DNA of 16,887 bases from Alkanophaga liquidiphilum (GCA_029259535.1 JAPHEF010000038.1:1-16887), one strand, 5' to 3'. Positions 6,902 through 15,760 are shown, counted from the first letter of the stretch. Translations and numbers: made by a program. Notes: generated by a model not told the origin, from the letters alone.

Positions 6902-7390
6902 TCATGCTTTCATAACCCTATAAGCCACTATTATATAAAAGTTTCTGTCGCCGCAAGTGTGTAGGTTATGAAGTATCAGCCTGGAAAGGATGTCTTTTCT
7001 CGCCATCTTTGTGGTACGCGAGGTCACTTCGTCCCCGTATTTGGCTATAAGCATACCAAAGGCGTGCTCCTCGCTGAATCTCCTCCTGAAATAACCCTTT
7101 TTCTTAGCCCATCCGTCGTATCCAAGCGCTTTGTATTCCCTCACATTATCGCTCCATGCAGGGCACCCCTTCGCTTTGGGTGTTGCGTTCTTCTGTAGCT
7201 TTATCGCCGCCTTTATCCCTTTATTCGCATATAATTGGACGTTTGGACGAGAGGAGAACTCAGAATCTGCAAATAACGCTTCTATCTTCACTCTGCACCC
7301 ATTTACCAGATGCTTGAATGTGGATGTTGCCCTTGAGGTGCCGTGGATCACCTTCGCACCATACATGCGTTTTAGCGCCCCAAAGGGCAC
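6902..7390 (-). pseudogene. Truncated IS5-type DDE transposase (C-terminal part)
   Basis: The 162-codon open stretch matches the C-terminal half of IS5-like transposases. It has LFADSEFSSR (the second catalytic Asp), GIKAAIKLQKNATPKAKGCPAW, an LGYDGW segment, and FRRRFSEEHAFGM with the last catalytic Glu. The first catalytic Asp and the whole N-terminal half are absent. Upstream, a short ATG-led frame at about 7398 is out of phase, which suggests truncation plus a frameshift. The fragment cannot be active. It lies between the por promoter and the left edge of the defence island, and may record an earlier insertion at this hot spot. No terminal inverted repeats were found. Confidence 0.75.
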
Positions 7391-7483
7391 TTAATTTCAT
7401 TGTAACCCTCACTTTTATGCTACAAATAATTATTCTACACGCTCTTTTTTAGGTGGGGCGGAGTGAATTTCGGACAACGTCTG

Positions 7484-7541
7484 GCGAATATGCGAAGCCA
7501 CCGAAGGTGGTTTGGGTGAGCGAAGCAAACCGCATATTCGC
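7484..7541. repeat. Three-way-junction palindrome
   Basis: A perfect 11-bp inverted repeat, GCGAATATGCG (7484-7494) and CGCATATTCGC (7531-7541), encloses two further hairpins: CCACC-GAA-GGTGG (7498-7510) and GTTTG...CAAAC (7510-7530). The result is a Y- or cruciform-shaped element, foldable as DNA or RNA. There is no coding potential. It lies just outside the left inverted motif of the defence island. Confidence 0.65.
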
Positions 7542-7543
7542 TT

Positions 7544-7604
7544 GTTATATTCCCTGAGCGTAAGCGAAGGTCGAGGCACGAAGTGCCGAGAAGTCGGCGT
7601 CGGC
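7544..7604 (+). repeat. Left boundary inverted motif of the defence island
   Basis: GTTATATTC (7544-7552) and TCGGCGTCGGC (7594-7604) recur in the same order on the opposite strand at 15808-15829, as exact 9- and 11-bp matches. In this copy the two motifs are split by about 41 bp containing a GGCAC-GAA-GTGCC hairpin (7575-7587) and a CCCTGAGCGTAAGCGAAGG segment. That segment resembles intergenic palindromic repeats seen in many prokaryotes. The motif ends 7 bp before the stop codon of the phosphoesterase gene. Confidence 0.5.
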
Positions 7605-7611
7605 GAGGCTC

Positions 7612-8448
7612 TCATAAATACACCTCCAAAAAGTTTTCTAAATCTAATTCTGGATTTACTACATTCTTAAATTCAACCTGTATATTCATTTTTTCTATTT
7701 TAATAACACAGAATTTCCTTCCAGTTAATTTGTAAGGTAATGTTGAGATATGAGACGCATTGATAAATGTGGTATCTTTAACCCTTATCAACTTTCCACC
7801 TTCTTTATGTACATGCCCAAAGATATGGATATGTATTTTATTCTTTAGTACAAATTCCCTTATTATTTTTGATCCTAAATGTAAAGGATTGGTAGATTTT
7901 CTTTTTTCTTCTATATCCTGTTCTTCTATATCCCGTGTTGATTCTAATTCATTCAGAGTTATTTTTCTTGAGTAATCGGCAATACCATAAGGTGGTGTAT
8001 GTGAAATAAAAAAGAAGAAATCTGGTTTTTCTATCTTGATTTTATTGTAATCAACATTCATTTTCCTTAGTAACTTATTGTGCCATAATGCTTCATTCCA
8101 TATATTTTGATATTCACTTTTTCTTTTTATGCTACGGTCTGGAACACCACCAATTCCCAAAAAACCAATTTTTAACCCATTTTTATTCAGGATTATAGGA
8201 TTATTTTCTAAATTGCTTATCTCCTGAGTGTCTTCAATCTCTATCTTATCTGTGCCACCATTAACAAAAAGTATTTTTTCGGAGATCTTTGTTAATTTCT
8301 CAAATATCTCTTCTGATTTGTCTTCTTTTGGTTTGTTTATCCCACCTGCAATAATACATACATCAAATTTTTTATCAAATTTTTCAATCAATTCCTTTAT
8401 TATTTCTATTTCCCCGTATATATCCGAAAGTGCTATTATCCTTATCAT
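7612..8448 (-). CDS. Calcineurin-like phosphoesterase, degenerate metal site
   Basis: The 278-residue protein has the layout of a calcineurin-like metallophosphoesterase, but several metal ligands are changed. Motif I is SDIYGE (D9 kept, the usual His is Y11). Motif II is IIAGGIN, where G36 replaces the bridging Asp of GD. Motif III is NGGTD, where G65 replaces the Asn of GNxD. The C-terminal ligands are intact: H150 in SHTPPYG, and H212 and H214 in GHVHKEGG. Loss of the bridging Asp makes a normal two-metal site unlikely, so this may be a nucleotide-binding or scaffold pseudoenzyme. It is the last gene of the five-gene operon, starting 1 nt after the helicase stop, with GAGGG upstream as its ribosome-binding site. 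Composition is AT-rich like the rest of the island. Confidence 0.8.
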   Translation of the reverse strand: MIRIIALSDIYGEIEIIKELIEKFDKKFDVCIIAGGINKPKEDKSEEIFEKLTKISEKILFVNGGTDKIEIEDTQEISNLENNPIILNKNGLKIGFLGIGGVPDRSIKRKSEYQNIWNEALWHNKLLRKMNVDYNKIKIEKPDFFFFISHTPPYGIADYSRKITLNELESTRDIEEQDIEEKRKSTNPLHLGSKIIREFVLKNKIHIHIFGHVHKEGGKLIRVKDTTFINASHISTLPYKLTGRKFCVIKIEKMNIQVEFKNVVNPELDLENFLEVYL

Positions 8449-8449
8449 T

Positions 8450-9865
8450 TTAATCCCTCAACAGTTGAACTATTTGTTTAATAATCTCTTCTTCATAACC
8501 TTTATACGCTAAGGTTATTATTTCTCCTCCTCTTATCCTTCCTTTGATTTGGTGTAATCTTTCAATATTCCGGGATGGTGTAAATATTATTGCCGAATTA
8601 ACTTCTGGAATATCGGTACCTTTATCAAAAACAGGTGTTGAGATTAGTATTTTCCCTTTCTTTTTGAATCTATCCAATCTTATGTATTGATCTTCTACCC
8701 TTCCAGTTATTAACTCAATTTCATCATCTTTTAAATTTAGATTTTCCTTCAAATAGAAGAATATCATTTCTGCTGTTGATATATATTCAGAATAAATGTA
8801 AATTTTCTTTCCTCCATATAGAAGATTTTTAACAACTTCTTTTAATTTTTCCAGTTTTTTGTCCTTTTGGTTTAACCATTCTTTAACCTGAAACTGTGAA
8901 GCAAGTAAAGTTCTTTTCAGCTCTTCTCTATTAGAATAAAGGAACCATTTTAATAGGTGTTTTATTAAGATGTACTTCGTAATCAAAACCTGAATTATGG
9001 TTATAGTTTCTTCATCAAGTCCGTAGATTTTCTTTAATTTCTGCATCGTTTTATATCTAAGCAGAGTTTCTAAGTTTTCCTGATATCCCTTTACATTAAG
9101 CTTTTTCAATAGATTCAAAACTTTCCTTCTGATTGTTCTATACTCATTATCCAATACTTCTGTAAAATAATTGACTAAAGGATCATCAATAATTATTGGA
9201 TCTTTAATTTCATACTGCAATTTTTCTATACTTTCTGGCTCTTCTCTTATCAATTCCGATAGTTTTTCGTTGAATTTCTTAATCATGTTTTCCAATTTGC
9301 TCTCATCAACATCTTTTGGAAATACCAATAGCTTTAGGTTTCTCCACTTTTCAAGTCCTTCAAGATAGTAAGACATTCTGTATTTTTCTAAGAAATCCTT
9401 TGCTAAGGTGGAATCTGAAGCTTCATCTATAATAACCAAATCAAAATCTCTTTCTCTGAAGTATCCTTTTTTCATGTAGTTCTTAAAAGATTGGATGGTC
9501 ATCGCAATAGCATGAGCTTGAGAGTGCTTCAATAAAGTTCTTGTTTTTCCGATATTTTGCTTTGATAATTTTGGATCTTTCATTATCTTTAACCCATAGA
9601 AAAACTTGTTTGCCTCCTCTATCCATTGATCTACCAAAACTCTTCTCGGGGTGAGAATTAAGGCGTATTCAACCCTGCCTTTATTAATCAGTTCTGAAAG
9701 TATTGCCAATGACAATAAAGTTTTACCTGCACCTTGAGGAAGAGAGATGAAATAATTGATTTTATTTGTAGTCTCAATATCCTTCAGAATCTTCGTTACA
9801 TAAAACTTCTGATGCTCGTAAAGTTCTATTCCTTCTTTTAATCCTGTTTCTCCGTGATCATTCAT
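8450..9865 (-). CDS. SF2 DEAD/DEAH-type helicase of the defence operon
   Basis: This 471-residue protein has the two RecA-like domains of superfamily 2. Visible motifs are the Q-like region ELYEHQ (15-20), Walker A PQGAGKT (43-49), motif Ia LTPRRVLVDQW (71-81), Walker B IIDEAS (145-150), IYSEY (356-361), motif V STPVFDKGTDIPE (409-421) and motif VI QIKGRIRGG (439-447). A helical insert of about 170 residues between the domains recalls the Hef/FANCM and type III restriction (ResIII) helicases. In motif VI the last Arg is at Q+6 instead of the usual Q+7. No nuclease or methylase domain is fused. It overlaps the upstream nuclease gene by 8 nt (ATGAATGA). Likely role: ATP-driven translocation or unwinding on DNA for the operon's nucleases. 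Confidence 0.88.
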   Translation of the reverse strand: MNDHGETGLKEGIELYEHQKFYVTKILKDIETTNKINYFISLPQGAGKTLLSLAILSELINKGRVEYALILTPRRVLVDQWIEEANKFFYGLKIMKDPKLSKQNIGKTRTLLKHSQAHAIAMTIQSFKNYMKKGYFRERDFDLVIIDEASDSTLAKDFLEKYRMSYYLEGLEKWRNLKLLVFPKDVDESKLENMIKKFNEKLSELIREEPESIEKLQYEIKDPIIIDDPLVNYFTEVLDNEYRTIRRKVLNLLKKLNVKGYQENLETLLRYKTMQKLKKIYGLDEETITIIQVLITKYILIKHLLKWFLYSNREELKRTLLASQFQVKEWLNQKDKKLEKLKEVVKNLLYGGKKIYIYSEYISTAEMIFFYLKENLNLKDDEIELITGRVEDQYIRLDRFKKKGKILISTPVFDKGTDIPEVNSAIIFTPSRNIERLHQIKGRIRGGEIITLAYKGYEEEIIKQIVQLLRD

Positions 9866-10886
9866 CGTTTATCACTTTTCTTAGTTTTCTTATAATCGAA
9901 ATATCTAATTGATCCCAAGCAAAAGGGTTTACCAATAGTAAAGATTTATTGCCTTTAATGCCAACCACACCATTAAGAATTTTAAAATCCTCATTAAAAA
10001 ATAATCCATCTTTTTTCGGATATGTAAAACAAGGCACTAGATTGGTACCATTAAGTAATTCTGGATTTTTTCTAAACACCTCATAAATATCATCAAATCC
10101 TACAAAATTTTTAGTTCCGATGGCATAGTCTGCAACGATATTCCCATAAAAAACAGTTTTTAAGTCATCAATATTATATTGCCACCTTCTAAGGTCTATA
10201 ACCCAGAAAATATTTTTCACACTTTTAAGTTGTTTTAGTTTATTATAAAAATCTAATAGTATTTTCTTTTTTAATTTACCAACATCTATTTCTATAGCTT
10301 CCTTCATTGAAAGAACAACCCATGTTCTACTCTCTTTTTTAAATTCTTTTGCTACATCTTTTTTCTCCTTTATTTCTATATCTAGAACATTGTTAATATT
10401 GAATTTTCCAGTTTTGTGCTCTTTTATATTATTTAACACCAATTGATAAGCCTTTTCGATGTATTCTTTAGAGAGGTTTAATGGATCATAATTTATTATG
10501 ACTATGTAATCAGATATTATCTCGCTTATTCTCTTAAAAAGTTCTGTGCTCATCTCTACATCCTTTAAAAGTTTTACCTCAAAAAATATATCTTCTCCAT
10601 TCAAACTTATTTTAATATCTGGTGTTGCTCCCTTATTTCTAGACGGAATAAATTCGGGAGATAGATCAGCAAGTTTTCTACAGAACTCCATTTCGGAAAT
10701 ATAACTTTCCCAATTTGCTTTATCTCTTTTTAGCTCATTCAACTTAGAATCTAAATTTTTTATAGTGTTTTTGTCCAAAAAATCGATTAAACAGATTATG
10801 TATTTTTTAAACTCGCCATTCAAATAGACTATGGCTTTTATGGGGTGATCTTCTCCCAATTGTTCAAAAAATTTTTCTCTTTTCAT
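9858..10886 (-). CDS. Predicted PD-(D/E)xK nuclease of the defence operon
   Basis: No named family is recognised, but the N-terminal third carries a convincing PD-(D/E)xK core. A helix with E65 (SEMEFCRKLADL) is followed by P89-D90 (ATPDIKISL) and, 12 residues later, E103-V-K105 (DIFFEVKLLKD). The spacing and the alternating hydrophobic strands fit restriction-endonuclease-like folds. The rest (about residues 110-342) has mixed helices and strands without known motifs. I chose ATG 10886 because GTGGG lies 6 nt upstream; an in-frame TTG at 10901 would add five residues. The gene overlaps the upstream gene by 23 nt and the helicase by 8 nt. It is probably a DNA-cleaving effector of the system, though a structural role or RNA target cannot be excluded. 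Confidence 0.75.
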   Translation of the reverse strand: MKREKFFEQLGEDHPIKAIVYLNGEFKKYIICLIDFLDKNTIKNLDSKLNELKRDKANWESYISEMEFCRKLADLSPEFIPSRNKGATPDIKISLNGEDIFFEVKLLKDVEMSTELFKRISEIISDYIVIINYDPLNLSKEYIEKAYQLVLNNIKEHKTGKFNINNVLDIEIKEKKDVAKEFKKESRTWVVLSMKEAIEIDVGKLKKKILLDFYNKLKQLKSVKNIFWVIDLRRWQYNIDDLKTVFYGNIVADYAIGTKNFVGFDDIYEVFRKNPELLNGTNLVPCFTYPKKDGLFFNEDFKILNGVVGIKGNKSLLLVNPFAWDQLDISIIRKLRKVINDE

Positions 10887-11775
10887 TTTTTTCCCACTCA
10901 AACCTTATACTTTGAAATTTTCTTTTTAGATGGGATCTTTCTAACCAATGAAAATAGTGTGCCAACTGATTAAATACCCTATCAAAGTTCTTAATCAGTT
11001 CTATCTGTTTTTCGTTATAATAGTACAACAACTCTAATAAAAACTCATAAAGCGAGAAGAATTCCTCTTTAAAATTATTTAGTGAATAGGATTCCCCATT
11101 ACTCAAGAAAAGTTTATTTGCATATTTATCATAATAAATGTTTGCATGTGCTATTCTTCTTCTGATAAGATTGTTTTTCTTAAATACAGTGTTCTCTATT
11201 TCTTTTCTGTTCAAAATTCCTAGTTTATTAATTGCTTTAAGGGTTGTTCCTATTTCAGGATGTTTACCGTTTTTAAATTTCTTTATGAACTCTTTAAATT
11301 CTTTTTCCCTTTTGTTTTCTTTTATTAAAATTAAAAGATACTCTGAAACATATTTGGCAATTAGTTCTACTATATTTAAGTAAGTCCATAACATTAAGGA
11401 AACTCTTATAGTTTTCGAAAGATTTTTGGCTTTACCAATTTCATCAACGAGATCAGATATATGAAAAATGTTTCCTACAATATCAAAATAAAACTCAGGA
11501 CATTTTTCTTTTATAGAGGTGATCTCCTCTATCAGTTTTTTGTCCTCTTTGCTCAATCTTTTTCTTGGTTTTTTCAATTCATTTTCTAGAAACTCCAAAA
11601 AGTCCGTATTTATATAGTTTTTATAATTTTTGTAGAATTGTGAGATTAGGAAAGGTTGTTTTGTTTGTATAATTCTATCAAATTTCTCTAGAACTTCATT
11701 TTTGAAGAGGATAAATGGAATTTTTATATTCCTTTTTTGTTCAATACTTTTCAGATACCATTCTGACGGTCTCAT
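10864..11775 (-). CDS. Alpha-helical protein with HEPN-like RX4H motif
   Basis: I do not recognise this 303-residue protein as a whole. It is mostly helical and rich in Lys, Glu and Ile. Residues 201-215 read NNLIRRRIAHANIYY, which contains R205-x4-H210, the RX4-6H signature of HEPN domains. The following strand-like segment (KLFLSNGESYSLNNF) and the closing helices are also seen in HEPN-type proteins with a 'RN..AH' motif. Here the residue after the first Arg is Arg instead of the common polar Asn. HEPN proteins are often RNases in immunity systems, so this could be an abortive-infection effector, but the call rests on one motif. ATG 11775 overlaps the methylase stop (ATGA), with GAGGGA as ribosome-binding site. 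Confidence 0.6.
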   Translation of the reverse strand: MRPSEWYLKSIEQKRNIKIPFILFKNEVLEKFDRIIQTKQPFLISQFYKNYKNYINTDFLEFLENELKKPRKRLSKEDKKLIEEITSIKEKCPEFYFDIVGNIFHISDLVDEIGKAKNLSKTIRVSLMLWTYLNIVELIAKYVSEYLLILIKENKREKEFKEFIKKFKNGKHPEIGTTLKAINKLGILNRKEIENTVFKKNNLIRRRIAHANIYYDKYANKLFLSNGESYSLNNFKEEFFSLYEFLLELLYYYNEKQIELIKNFDRVFNQLAHYFHWLERSHLKRKFQSIRFEWEKNEKRKIF

Positions 11776-14700
11776 CTTAATCCCTCAAACTTCTTAAAAA
11801 TATCATTCTTCACACTCTCCACAACATTCAACGAATCCAAAACGATTTCAACCTCCTCTTTTGTTAGTCCGTAAAGCTTGAAGACATGGGCATCTATCAG
11901 ATTATCTATTTCCTGAATCTCATTATCTATTTTTACTATATCCTCCTCCTTAATCTCAAAATTCTCTTTTTCTAACCATTCTCTGAATTTTTCTTTGGTT
12001 ATTTTAAGCAAATTTCCAGATTTTTCCCAGATGTTCGGCTGGATAACAGAAATCTCTGATTTTGCTAGAATGTCTTTTAGAGTTTTCTTTTTCACTCTGG
12101 AATCCATTAATTCAAGAAGTTCTAAGTAGATAATGTCCCTAAATTCCTTTTTGCTTGCTGTTATCTCTAAGAGTAATTCCTCTCTCTGTCCTTCTATTCC
12201 ATAAATTTTGAGTTTATTATCACTTTCTCCAACAATTCTGAATTTTTTGAATTCCTTTTCTAACAACTCGCTTTGCTCATCAGGATAAATACTTGCCTCA
12301 GAAACCCAGACCTTATCAAAATTACCTTCTTGAATCGCTCTCTTATCATCTAAAAGAATTTCTCCTAATGATTTGTAGTTATTCCTGAATTTCCTTGAAT
12401 AATATCTCCATAGTTCTCTGAATTTATGCTGAAGCTTTTTGAGAGTTATGATTTTTTGGACGAGATACTCGATATTGCTTGCTAATTCTATTTCCTTTTT
12501 TGATTTTGGCACCTTTATAGGTAATTTTTCAATAAATCTTCTGGCGTAGGAGTGGTATCCCCCTCTAAATTGAGTGCTTATTTGTTTTAGGCGCCAATCT
12601 AAAATAGAGCTATTTAGTAAAGAGGTAAGATATTTCAAAGATATGCTGCTATTAGGTTTTAAGGAGATGCCATATCCTCCAGCATTGCCTCCACCAATGA
12701 AATAATAAGTACCTTCATAATCTAAAGCAAAAGAAGCTTTAATCGCCAACACTTGGGTCATTATTTTTGGTTGTTCCATTTGCTCTAAATTTTGTCTTCG
12801 TCCATAAGCATACCAATCCGGTTTATTTCTCCATTTTCCTCTTTCTCTGTTTTCAAGATATTCTTTGTTGTCTAAAAGATATTGCCAAACTTTCGGATAA
12901 TTCGACTTCAATGTATTGGCATCTATCAAGTATGCTTTTCTTTTTTTATTTTCAACTTTTATGAGATATGGGAATAATATCACTTTATCGTATCTTGATA
13001 TGACATATCTTTTAATCTCTTCACCTTTGAGAAGAGGTTTTAGCAGATCCTTTTCCAAAATGTATTCTTTATCTTTTGATTTACAATAAACATTTAACCA
13101 ATTTCCTAAATCTTCTTTTAATTCGAGAATATAAATTGGGTCTGCACCTGTTACGAGTCCTTGAAATATTCTTTCAGCTATTTCTCCTAGCTTTTTGTTT
13201 TTCTCAATTTTTTCAATGATCTCTCTTTCTTTAGAAAAAGACCATGAATTTTCAGATAATGTATCTTCTTTTACAACGATAATTTTTACAAACTCATCTT
13301 CATAATTTTCAAATTTATGGATCAAGTGCAGTTGATCTAAAGTCTTTTGAAGTCTTTTTACAAGCATGTACCTAAACGTTTCATGCTCTTTTTTCTCCAA
13401 TAAAGGAATAACAGTATATGTAGTCGCATCTTCAAACACTTGTTGATCGCCAAAATCTATTATTTCTGCAACTGATTTTGTCTTAGAGAGCAACTCCCTC
13501 AGCTTTTCACCATAATCTGCTTGCATCCATTTGCTTGTAACTATATAACTAAATTTGCCTTGCTTTGAAGTTAATGCAAAACCACGTTCAATAAAAGTAA
13601 TTGCTAAATCATAGTTTTTAAATGAGGTGATGAATGTCCTGTTCAGATATTCTACATATTCTGGAGATTCTTTATTCAAAATCTGAATTCTCACATACGG
13701 CGGATTCCCAATCACAACATCAAATCCCTGCTCATCTTTTGGTTTCGGTTCTAAGTTTTCATCAAAGAAAACGAACCAGAAATCTAAAGCCCAGTGGAAT
13801 GGTTTTGTTTTTTCAAGAATTTCTAAAGGCAGATTATTTTCCTCCAAATAATTCTTAAATTCTTCGTCAAGTTCTTTCCTTAATTTTTTCTTTATTTCAT
13901 TTATCTCTTTTATCGCTTCTTCTTTTGTTGGATCATCAAGGTATTCTTTCCTCAACTCAAACAATTTTTTAATCTCATCTTCGTATTTTTCTTTCAAAAT
14001 CTCAATTGTCAAATCTTCTGGCAAGCCAACCAAGGAATCTCCATTACCCAAATTCATTTCCAAGTCCGGCAAAATATGGTTTGTATCTGCTGGTAATCTA
14101 TCATATCTGAACTCAGAAGGAGCTAATTTTATTGCCTCAAGCCATAGATTAACCTTAGCAACTTCTAAAGCATTTGCATCCAAATCGTTTCCGTGAATAT
14201 GCCTGATTATTATTTTTGAAATTAAATCTCTTTTATCTTTAAAATTGAGAATATTCCTTAATTCTGAAATCTTTCTTGAATTTTCCTCATCTTCCTTAGA
14301 TCTTGTTAATCCGTTCTTGAAATTGTTATATTCCCTCTCTTCCTTAGCTAACAACTCTAACAACTCGTTATATTTATTCCAGATCAATCTCAATGCCTTA
14401 ATTAAAAATGAACCAGAACCGCATGCAGGGTCCAAAACCTTAATTGAGATGAATTTTTTAATTAATTCTTTGCATTCATCAAAATTCTTTTCTTCCAAAT
14501 TCCTTTTAATTTTCTCTAACAATTCATCATATATTTTTCCAACAGTATTCTCAACAATGTATTGAGTAATGTATTTGGGGGTGTAATAAATTCCCTGCTC
14601 TTTTCTCACTTCTGCCAGAAATGTTTCATATGCCTTACCCAAAATATCTTCATCTATTCTTCTAAAGTTATACTGGATAATTCCTCTTTCCCAGCCAATT

Positions 14701-15755
14701 GCTGTTGTTCCATAATCAATCCCGAGAACAAGCTTAAGTTTGTTATAAAACAATTCAATGTTTTCATCTGTCTTTTCAATATAATCTAGGATTGTTTTTC
14801 CATTTTCTCCATCTCTAAAGAGTTCTGTATCGTATAATTCATAAAAGTACTCGTTTATCTCAGAGAGAAACTTTCTAAGAATTCTTAATTTATTTTTCGC
14901 CTGCCACTCTCTTTCAATATTAATCCATTTTTCTTCCAGATATTTTCCTTTAATAACCCAAAAATTATCGAGGGTCTGAATAAAGATGAGTTTGTTTATC
15001 AGTTTGATTATTAATTCTGTTTTTCTTTTTTCATCTACGGTAAACTTCACTTCTTTTAGCTCTTCTACCCATGTTTTTAGGCTGTTAAAAAACCTCTTAT
15101 CCAACGGTTCCTTAACAGATAACTCTTCCTGCCTATCTAAATACTGCCAGAAATCGCCGATTTGCTCAAAATCCTTTATCAAATCAAATAGATCGACCTT
15201 GGCAAAATAATTACATTCCTCATCCAAGGAGAAATTTCTGCTAAAGAAATACCATTCCTCCAAATTTGTGAAAACCAAAAATTCTCCTTTTCTCCCTAGG
15301 TATTTCCTTATTTGGTCTTTGTGTTTAGTCCAGTTTAATTTTATTTTCTTGATTCTCTTAAATATATCTCCAGACTTCCCTTTTTCAAATTCCGCTACAA
15401 ATAATGGTTTTATCTCAAGTTTTATTTCCTCCCTTTCGTCTTTTATTAGATAATCAACAAAACCAGATTCCCCTCCAACCTCTGGATAAAGCTTCTTGAA
15501 AAGAAATTTGGCAAGAACAGAATCTTTGGAAAAGAAACAATATTTTAAAGCATCTTCTGGTTTAGTATGACTTCTTAGAGCAGTTAAGTAATCTTTTACT
15601 ATAGATGTTTTAATTTGCTTTAAAAAATTATCAAAGTCTTTTCCTTGAATCTCTTCTTTTTCAAATAGAAGTTTTAGGTCTTCTAACACTTCTTTTATTT
15701 GATCGTCACTCATTTTCGGCACTTTTAAGGTTATGTTCTTTGTTTTGCTATTCAT
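11772..15755 (-). CDS. Type IIG-like restriction-modification protein (nuclease, N6-adenine methylase, specificity domain)
   Basis: This protein of about 1327 residues combines modules typical of Eco57I/MmeI-like enzymes. The N-terminus has a PD-(D/E)xK-type site: D101, then E114-I-K116 (KLEIKPL), then Q148-x3-Y152 and a VFTNLEEWYFF strand. The methylase follows with motif X (GIYYTPKYITQYIV, about 388-401), motif I DPACGSGSF (442-450), GNDLDANALEVAKVNLW (522-538), NGDSL (571-575) and catalytic NPPY (684-687), which indicates N6-adenine methylation. A charged coiled-coil-like insert lies at about 580-650. A TaqI-type specificity domain spans roughly 855-1085, ending with LLNSSILDWRLK and RFIEKLPIKVP. 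ATG 15785 adds ten residues, but the TATA box position and GGTGG favour ATG 15755. It is the first gene of the operon. BREX PglX is a relative, but lacks the N-terminal nuclease. Confidence 0.9.
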   Translation of the reverse strand: MNSKTKNITLKVPKMSDDQIKEVLEDLKLLFEKEEIQGKDFDNFLKQIKTSIVKDYLTALRSHTKPEDALKYCFFSKDSVLAKFLFKKLYPEVGGESGFVDYLIKDEREEIKLEIKPLFVAEFEKGKSGDIFKRIKKIKLNWTKHKDQIRKYLGRKGEFLVFTNLEEWYFFSRNFSLDEECNYFAKVDLFDLIKDFEQIGDFWQYLDRQEELSVKEPLDKRFFNSLKTWVEELKEVKFTVDEKRKTELIIKLINKLIFIQTLDNFWVIKGKYLEEKWINIEREWQAKNKLRILRKFLSEINEYFYELYDTELFRDGENGKTILDYIEKTDENIELFYNKLKLVLGIDYGTTAIGWERGIIQYNFRRIDEDILGKAYETFLAEVRKEQGIYYTPKYITQYIVENTVGKIYDELLEKIKRNLEEKNFDECKELIKKFISIKVLDPACGSGSFLIKALRLIWNKYNELLELLAKEEREYNNFKNGLTRSKEDEENSRKISELRNILNFKDKRDLISKIIIRHIHGNDLDANALEVAKVNLWLEAIKLAPSEFRYDRLPADTNHILPDLEMNLGNGDSLVGLPEDLTIEILKEKYEDEIKKLFELRKEYLDDPTKEEAIKEINEIKKKLRKELDEEFKNYLEENNLPLEILEKTKPFHWALDFWFVFFDENLEPKPKDEQGFDVVIGNPPYVRIQILNKESPEYVEYLNRTFITSFKNYDLAITFIERGFALTSKQGKFSYIVTSKWMQADYGEKLRELLSKTKSVAEIIDFGDQQVFEDATTYTVIPLLEKKEHETFRYMLVKRLQKTLDQLHLIHKFENYEDEFVKIIVVKEDTLSENSWSFSKEREIIEKIEKNKKLGEIAERIFQGLVTGADPIYILELKEDLGNWLNVYCKSKDKEYILEKDLLKPLLKGEEIKRYVISRYDKVILFPYLIKVENKKRKAYLIDANTLKSNYPKVWQYLLDNKEYLENRERGKWRNKPDWYAYGRRQNLEQMEQPKIMTQVLAIKASFALDYEGTYYFIGGGNAGGYGISLKPNSSISLKYLTSLLNSSILDWRLKQISTQFRGGYHSYARRFIEKLPIKVPKSKKEIELASNIEYLVQKIITLKKLQHKFRELWRYYSRKFRNNYKSLGEILLDDKRAIQEGNFDKVWVSEASIYPDEQSELLEKEFKKFRIVGESDNKLKIYGIEGQREELLLEITASKKEFRDIIYLELLELMDSRVKKKTLKDILAKSEISVIQPNIWEKSGNLLKITKEKFREWLEKENFEIKEEDIVKIDNEIQEIDNLIDAHVFKLYGLTKEEVEIVLDSLNVVESVKNDIFKKFEGLR

Positions 15756-15760
15756 ATCAA

